Source: Goniomonas avonlea
Taxonomy: Eukaryota > Cryptophyceae > Goniomonadida > Goniomonadaceae
Assembly: GCA_003573635.1 (NCBI GenBank)
Contig: QUTJ01031546.1
Coordinates: 1 to 12,621, forward strand
Direction of reading: 5' to 3'
Length of the DNA stretch: 12,621 bases
Positions 8,089 to 12,621 of the stretch are shown here, one piece after another. A program made the translations under genes and the position numbers. The notes under the pieces were generated by a model. It saw only the letters and a program-made list of their open reading frames with translations, made no database searches and had not been told where the DNA came from. Within the stretch, counting starts at the first letter, position 1. Every line of letters starts with the position of its first letter.

Positions 8089-10334
8089 CTATAGCTGGTA
8101 ATGGGCGTCTCCGCTGAGTGTGGAGTACGACACGGGAGCCCCAGAAACCATATCCACTTGCCCCAGCTGCAAAATTAGTCAAAATTAGCACATGAATTGA
8201 AGCTCTCCACAAGCTTGCAGAACAAACATCACCTCGTTATAGCCCATGATTGCACGTTTCCTCTCTTGTCGACGATACCAGACTACACCAGCAGGTCCAC
8301 CCAAGGCAATCAGCACAAACACCACCAAAGCAATTTCCAGCCACGGGCTGCTGAGGGATGAGGATGGGAATTGCAGGCGTTAAAGACATTCAAAACCACG
8401 ACATACGTGGGATCGGTCGAGTTGTTGCTGTGGGTCGCGGGGGCCCCGCTCTGAGGATGCAACCTTCCAGGAGCCCGCCATGGTGACTGTGCTGGCACGG
8501 TGTACTGATTGTCTGCAACAAAAAGATTAGATTAGATGTAGGGATCGGGTCTCTCTTGAGAGAGAGGTGAAACGACTTGGGAGTTGCCTACAGACGGGGA
8601 AAGGCACAGGCGCCCAGATGAATTTGGACACACCTAGAGTGCAATCGCCGTCTCCGCTGACCCTTCCGCCGTTGAGACAAGGACACGCAGCCATGGTCCT
8701 TATGGTTCCTACAAAACATGATCAAGACATTGCCCAAATTTGTGTTGAAAGAAGGTCGGGCAGCCAGTCTGCGCAATAGGGCAGCAGCACACAGTCAGCG
8801 CAATAGGCCACTACCACGGAGACAATAGAATAGGATGGCAAGATAACGCACCAGGACGTGACCCCCCTGGCAGATCGCCAGTGTACCATGCAGACTCAGG
8901 CTCAAGAAAAGCACCCAGATTAGACTTGAGGGTGTCTGGCGAAACAAAGTGCCCACCCACGTACACCGCTGCTTATGTGTGTTATGGAACTGGATCAAGA
9001 ACCCTTCGGAGAGTAAACAGGTGCAAGTACAAGTGGACAAGAGTCAGTGACGCTCGTTACCTGGGCCCAGCAACAACAAACTGAAAACTTCCCCGCGCAC
9101 ACCGGAGCCCAAGCTCTTCCAGCCATGCTCGTCGTCCCATAGCCCGACGTTGCAAACCGTGTTGGCCTTGGAAGCACAGAAGCTCCCACCAACATACACA
9201 CCCTGATCGTCCCGTGTCAGTCCAGCATCGATGAATCACATTGTCACGCGCTTGATGTTCACTGTGTGGCCGAGCAGCAACTGCACGAACAATCCCATCT
9301 ACGCCCCCACCGACATCTGACCATTGGCCGAGCTTCATGTTATATCTGCAGACGTTGTGAGAAAAGAAAAAGCATGGTTTGGGGAGCACCTTGCTACATT
9401 TCCAAGAAACAAGGCCCCGGCGCTGGTGAAGTGTCCTCCAATAAACGCCACCTGGAAAAGATGTGGGTCTAATCTCTGCAGTCGTCCTGGCTGCGTACCC
9501 CATTCGCAACAGATATCGAATAAACGGAGACATCGGAGGGGCCGCCGTGCTCCGTGGAGAGCCCAACACCCAGTGGAGTCCATGTGGGGTGCTCATCTGT
9601 GGGCAAGTAGCCATCCGCGAACTTGAGACGTGCAACGCCTGGGAAGGAAAATGAGAACACCGCTACACCCATGAACGGCGGACCATTCAGCACCAGCTTT
9701 GCCATCCGCCGGAAGCAACCTCCAACAAAGAGGTCATCCTGGGGCGGCCCCGACTCAGGAGAGGCGTACGCCAGACACAAGACGCAAGGGGGGATGAGCT
9801 GCCCAGGGCCAATGGCCTGGACGCCGAATCGGTCCCAGAGAACAAGGCCGTGCGAGAAGACACCACCGACAAGCACCATGCCAGTGGCAATGGTATTTGC
9901 CTCAAGGAGTCGAGTTGAAATTGTTAGGACAACACGAACTTCGCCGTCTACAGCTTGTTCTGCGACGTGCGAACTCTGTGGCTCGACGTCCGTGACGGAC
10001 CGCTGAGTCCCCACAATGACTTTGTCACCCTATGTCACGGCGAGTCCTCAGACACCAAGCAGCGGGTTTATGATGATCAACACACCTGAGCGCAGGAGAT
10101 AGTGTTGACTTGGGTTTGAAAGCTCACAGCCTCCGCGTCCTTCACGTCGGGAAAGAGAAACCCGGAGTTGTTGCCACCCCGAGTCATCCCACCGAAAAGA
10201 ACCACTGTGTCCGGGTCAGAACAGCCACACACAAACATGATGCGCGCACAAGGTGGGTCTGCACAACACAGGGGAGAGAGGACCAGCAAAGCGACGAGCC
10301 CAAAAATGTCGCGACGGCTGGGAAACCTGACCAT
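8089..10334 (-). CDS. Rax2-like beta-propeller type I membrane protein
   Basis: Eleven exons (complement): 10334-10086, 10002-9684, 9638-9499, 9451-9390, 9345-9240, 9202-9061, 8968-8852, 8708-8634, 8512-8407, 8350-8233, 8166-8089; 503 residues, all phases consistent. Introns are 83, 45, 47, 44, 37, 92, 143, 121, 56 and 66 nt. Start: the ATG at 10334 precedes a signal peptide (RRDIFGLVALLVLSPLCCA). Six blade-like motifs follow: VVLFGGMT, MVLVGGVF, DLFVGGCF, AFIGGHFTSAG, VYVGGSF, VYVGGHF, with NVARYN/NVGLWD, W-x2-LGSGV and WSDVGGGVDGIVRAV between them. This is the pattern of Rax2/delta-60 propeller repeats. CPCLNGGRVSGDGDC (387-401) is EGF-like but short. A Ser/Pro stalk, one membrane helix (443-463), an RRQERKR stop-transfer and a 35-residue tail follow. 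Fungal Rax2 marks cell poles; a polarity or adhesion role here is inference. The exon 5 donor and the 143-nt intron 7 are least certain. Confidence 0.77.
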
Positions 10335-10432
10335 TTGCACAAAGCGTCTCTTCGCAACGCCGATTATGGCTCGAGTATACATACAGAGATAGCTCCCTCT
10401 TGGTCTATTGACTCTATTCTTGGGGTCTCGCC
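10335..10432. promoter_or_regulatory. Putative bidirectional promoter, Rax2-like / small gene
   Basis: Only 98 bp separate the start codon of the minus-strand Rax2-like gene (10334) from that of the plus-strand small gene (10433), the tightest divergent pair in the window. On the + strand GAGTATACATAC at about 10373-10384 is weakly TATA-like. Both 5' UTRs must be very short or overlap. Confidence 0.55.
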
Positions 10433-10718
10433 ATGACTTTCTCTCTCTTGGTACGACTTGCCGGCTCCTTGACACCGATCCTCACTGTGCCGCAGGCGAG
10501 AACCGAGCAACTGACTTTCAACGGCTACCAGAGATCTGACAGTAGCCATCTTTCTTTCTCACATTTTGCCGAGCAGGCGGTTCAATTGGTACGTGAGGCC
10601 GTGTTCTTTTTGTTTCTGCTCCCCCTGGTCGCTCATCGCTGAGCAGTGCAAGGATCCGCAGCCGTCCTTGGCAACAACATCAAACTGCAATGAACGTGAT
10701 TACTATTACACCCAATAA
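10433..10718 (+). CDS. Small 3-exon gene, unknown protein of about 60 residues
   Basis: Exons 10433-10450, 10496-10588 and 10647-10718. The introns are 45 nt (GTACGA..GCCGCAG) and 58 nt (GTACGT..GAGCAG), both phase 0. The first exon encodes only MTFSLL. The second (ARTEQLTFNGYQRSDSSHLS, ending HFAEQAVQL) and third (CKDPQPSLATTSNCNERDYY) are hydrophilic. Intron 2 carries in-frame stops when retained, so splicing is required for the third exon. There are two cysteines (residues 38 and 51), no signal peptide and no membrane segment. I recognise no family. It is divergent from the Rax2-like gene and convergent with the membrane-protein gene to its right. Its layout resembles the small gene at 7171 (similar length, three exons, Asn-Cys and Tyr-Gln near the C-terminus), but I see no clear homology. 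Confidence 0.5.
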
Positions 10719-11141
10719 GCACAACGGGCATTCGTCGCGGACCTGACCATCAGGGGCTGGCGATAAGAATCAGCTATTAATTTGTCAAGTACACAATGAA
10801 CAAGAACGTACGGCGACCAGCATTTTGTTCAACAGTGATTTCAGCGAAAGCAGAGGGGTTTTTCTTTATGATATTATACAACGGGTTCGCTCTCGCCCGC
10901 GAACGCTCCTGCTCCAAGCGAAGATGCGTCCCGAGCTGAAGCTTGCTCCACGTGCGGGGGAAATTTCAGTACAATGTTGAGCGGTGGGGGGGAGAGGGCC
11001 GCGGCCTGTCGCACAGTTAGGAACTCAACACACAACAATGTCGCTCATGGTCATTCGGTCAGGCAGTACCGCAAACACGCACCGCAGACTGCTATTGTAA
11101 TCCTTCTCAAAAATATCGAACCCAAGTTGGATAAATTAGTG
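10719..11141. other. Intergenic stretch between convergent genes
   Basis: These 423 bp hold the presumed 3' UTRs of the small plus-strand gene and the minus-strand membrane-protein gene. I see no exon-like stretch with credible splice sites and no RNA gene. An A+T-rich patch (TTATGATATTATACAA) lies at about 10866-10881 and a G-run at about 10984-10992. Confidence 0.45.
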
Positions 11142-11871
11142 TCAATCGAATGGGGGCTGCATCACAGGGAATCCCACCCATGGTGTAAGATTAGGAGCTT
11201 GCCCCGGGAGCTGCTGTCGGTCTGGAGATGGGGGCGGGAGCGGACTTGTGCTGTCCAGAGCTTGCTCAGATTCGGTGTCACCTGAAACCTTGCTGCAGAA
11301 AATCATTACATTCTTACTCGGAAGGGTAAATCCAAAAATGCAACATGGTGCGATACCACGGAACTCCAAAAAACAAGGCGAAAACATGTCCCGACACGAC
11401 AGGAACCCGGCTGGCAGGAGAAGCACGACAAAATAGGCGAGAACGACGCACCTTCGATGTAAGCAAGACAACTGCAACGCTTTGCACACAAGGTAGCATC
11501 CAAGAGGGGGGAACACAGCCCCAAGGAGAAACCACCTCCACTTGCTTTTAATGTATGCGCACGCTGTCCAACTGCGAGGCAATGGGCGTGTGTGAGTGAG
11601 TGAGAAAGGATTTCAGCACCGTGGGAGCTGCTTAGCACCCACTGACTTGAAACACTAGAAGTGCTTGCGAGCACAAGAAGAGAGAAGCGAGAAAAAAAGA
11701 GGAGAAGACGGAGAGGAGAAGAAAGAGGGGCAGAGGGATCGCACAGGGAGGCTGGGGCAAGGCCAGACAGGCAGAGGTGGTGACGGAGAGCTCAGGTACA
11801 AGCGTTAACGTACTCGCTACTATACGGTTGACCGTACGCTCGTCGCCAAAACTCCGCGGTCCTGGCAAATT
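11142..11871 (-). CDS. Small membrane protein, unknown family, splicing uncertain (5' part missing)
   Basis: The minus-strand frame from 11582 to the stop at 11142-11144 is open throughout. It holds a hydrophobic segment (WRWFLLGAVFPPLGCYLVCK), a second one and a hydrophilic Pro-rich tail (LPPPSPDRQQLPG.. to MQPPFD). An upstream exon at 11871-11814 (FARTAEFWRRAYGQPYSS, donor GTACGT) joins in phase to an acceptor at 11572 (CCTCGCAG). Inside the frame, splice-like signals could remove 11451-11411 (41 nt) and 11317-11293 (25 nt), giving VFALFFGVPWYRTMLHFWIY in the middle. Alternatively they remove all 159 nt, or nothing. The three choices keep the same end but change the membrane segments. I recognise no family. 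The N-terminus is not found; an exon further right is possible. Confidence 0.42.
11317..11451 (-). other. Candidate 93-nt cassette exon with flanking splice signals
   Basis: On the minus strand, AAG|GTGCGT at 11451 and CCTGCCAG ending at 11411, then GA|GTAAGA at 11317 and TTTTCTGCAG ending at 11293, bracket a 93-nt segment (11410-11318). The 41-nt first intron fits the window's intron length range; the 25-nt second would be far shorter. Skipping the segment removes 159 nt in frame. It is recorded because the choice decides the membrane topology of the gene. Confidence 0.35.
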
Positions 11872-11968
11872 CTGCGGAGGGAGTGTCAAGGAGAAGAGAG
11901 AACGAGAGAGTATTCAAACCACCAGGAACTGCGGAAGCCACAGATCCGTAGATCAGCCGAGGGGTAGC

Positions 11969-12027
11969 ACACACACAACACACACACACACACGTGTGAC
12001 ACACGCACGCACACACGCACACACACG
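11969..12027. repeat. (AC)n microsatellite, interrupted
   Basis: CA repeats with CACGTGTGACAC and GCACGC interruptions. Read in any frame they give His-Thr or Cys-Val runs that are not a gene. Confidence 0.9.
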
Positions 12028-12260
12028 AAGAGCATGTTAGCAGCATTCTCTTCGAAGAGCGCGCTACTTGGTGGTCACCGGCACCCCACTGACGCCTGCA
12101 GCGCGAATGTGCGAGGCAGGCGGGGCAGTGTGAGACTCGGAAGGAGACGAGCGCGCGCTCACTGGCACCTCGGTATGTGCGCGCGTGTGCGTGTGTGTCA
12201 CACAGTGGTGTCACACACGCGCCTACTTCAGTGGTTCACTGGCGCCTTACTTGCACCTCA

Positions 12261-12355
12261 CGGGAGAGAGAGAGAGAGAGAGCGAGAGAAAGAGTGTGTG
12301 TGAGTGTGAGTGAGTGTGTGTGTGAGAGGGAGGGAGGGAGTGTGTGTGTGTGTGA
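12261..12355. repeat. (GA)n and (GT)n microsatellites
   Basis: A (GA)n run at about 12264-12292 passes into (GT)n and GAGTGT steps to about 12354, with GGGAGGGAGGGAG in the middle. This is low-complexity sequence without coding content. Confidence 0.9.
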
Positions 12356-12400
12356 GTACGCCAGCAGTGTCTTCGGTGAAGTTCATGCAGTCTCCGGCCT

Positions 12401-12460
12401 GTACCTGCCCCTGCCCTGCCAGTCCTCCCTGCCCCTGCCCCTGTCCTCCCTGCCCCGTGC
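12401..12460. repeat. CCCCTGCC minisatellite
   Basis: Short imperfect units of CTGCCCCTG and CCAGTCCTCC/CTGTCCTCC alternate over about 60 bp. On the minus strand this is G-rich (GGGGCAGG repeated), with several G-runs that could form a G-quadruplex. Confidence 0.7.
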
Positions 12461-12586
12461 CCATCCTAGCAATAAGCAATTTCTGACAATAAACGCACTG
12501 TGGTCCCATATATCATCAGCAATATCGTTGTCCAGCACACGCCCGACGCGCTTCAGCATAAACCTGATGTAGCGGCAAGGCTGCAG
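12460..12586 (-). CDS. Possible minus-strand exon, uncertain
   Basis: After an acceptor-like CCTCGCAG (12594-12587, minus) the frame CRYIRFMLKRVGRVLDNDIA, continuing DDIWDHSAFIVRNC, is open and looks like ordinary protein. A second minus frame here starts MGPQCVYCQKLL and runs into Gly-Gln repeats from the minisatellite. I cannot choose a donor or a family. It could be an upstream exon of the membrane-protein gene at 11142-11871 or part of another gene cut by the window end. Confidence 0.25.
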
Positions 12587-12621
12587 CTGCGAGGCAAGAG
12601 TTAGCGAGCGAGAGATTCAAG

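Larger units (their letters stand above)
11872..12480. other. Satellite-rich stretch, no firm gene
   Basis: This holds the 5' side of the minus-strand membrane-protein gene and several satellites. A minus-strand segment at about 11910-11960 (IYGSVASAVP) could be coding but has no convincing acceptor. CTCTTCGAAGAG at 12048-12059 is a 12-bp palindrome. I find no other exon I can support. Confidence 0.4.

Noticed and set aside
9623-10006. Plus-strand frame of 127 codons
   Set aside because: It is antisense to exon 2 of the Rax2-like gene, which carries the VGG repeat pattern.
1-12621. Transposon, retroelement or viral insertion
   Set aside because: I found no transposase, reverse transcriptase, integrase, long terminal repeats or terminal inverted repeats; the repeats present are simple or tandem.
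1-12621. tRNA, rRNA or other structured RNA genes
   Set aside because: I saw no T-loop GGTTCGAATCC-like box with a paired acceptor stem and no rRNA-like stretch on either strand by eye.

Overview
The window looks like nuclear DNA of a flagellated unicellular eukaryote. Its genes are split by many short GT-AG introns (mostly 37-58 nt, often with a CTGAC/CTAAC-like branch site just before the acceptor). One gene is a homologue of the ciliary protein CFAP36, and the spaces and long introns are full of micro- and minisatellites. I cannot place the lineage. All gene models below were assembled by eye from splice sites, phase and family resemblance, with no transcript evidence.

Layout, left to right. 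1-1036: microsatellites and a 25-bp minisatellite, no gene seen. 1037-4812 (-): 12-exon CFAP36 (CCDC104/BARTL1) homologue with an N-terminal BART domain, three ubiquitin-interacting-motif-like helices and a charged C-terminal part; two of its introns are about 0.7 and 0.8 kb and carry satellites. 4945-5719 (+): 5-exon gene for a basic, Ser-rich protein with a predicted coiled coil, family unknown. 5794-6979 (-): 3-exon gene joining a WW domain to a claudin/PMP22-like four-helix membrane protein. 7171-7642 (+): small 3-exon gene, about 63 residues, unknown. 8089-10334 (-): 11-exon gene for a type I membrane protein with Rax2-like 'VGG' beta-propeller repeats and a short Cys/Gly-rich (EGF-like?) segment. 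10433-10718 (+): small 3-exon gene, about 60 residues, unknown. 11142-11871 (-): likely small membrane protein of uncertain splicing. 11872-12621: satellites and perhaps one more minus-strand exon.

The seven genes alternate strictly in strand (-,+,-,+,-,+,-). This makes three head-to-head pairs with only 132, 191 and 98 bp between start codons, so shared bidirectional promoters are likely, and three tail-to-tail pairs. There is no evident single pathway. CFAP36 points to Arl3-linked ciliary trafficking, while the WW-tetraspan and the Rax2-like protein are cell-surface or endomembrane proteins. The most unusual items are the WW-tetraspan fusion, the UIM-bearing CFAP36 and the alternating compact gene order.
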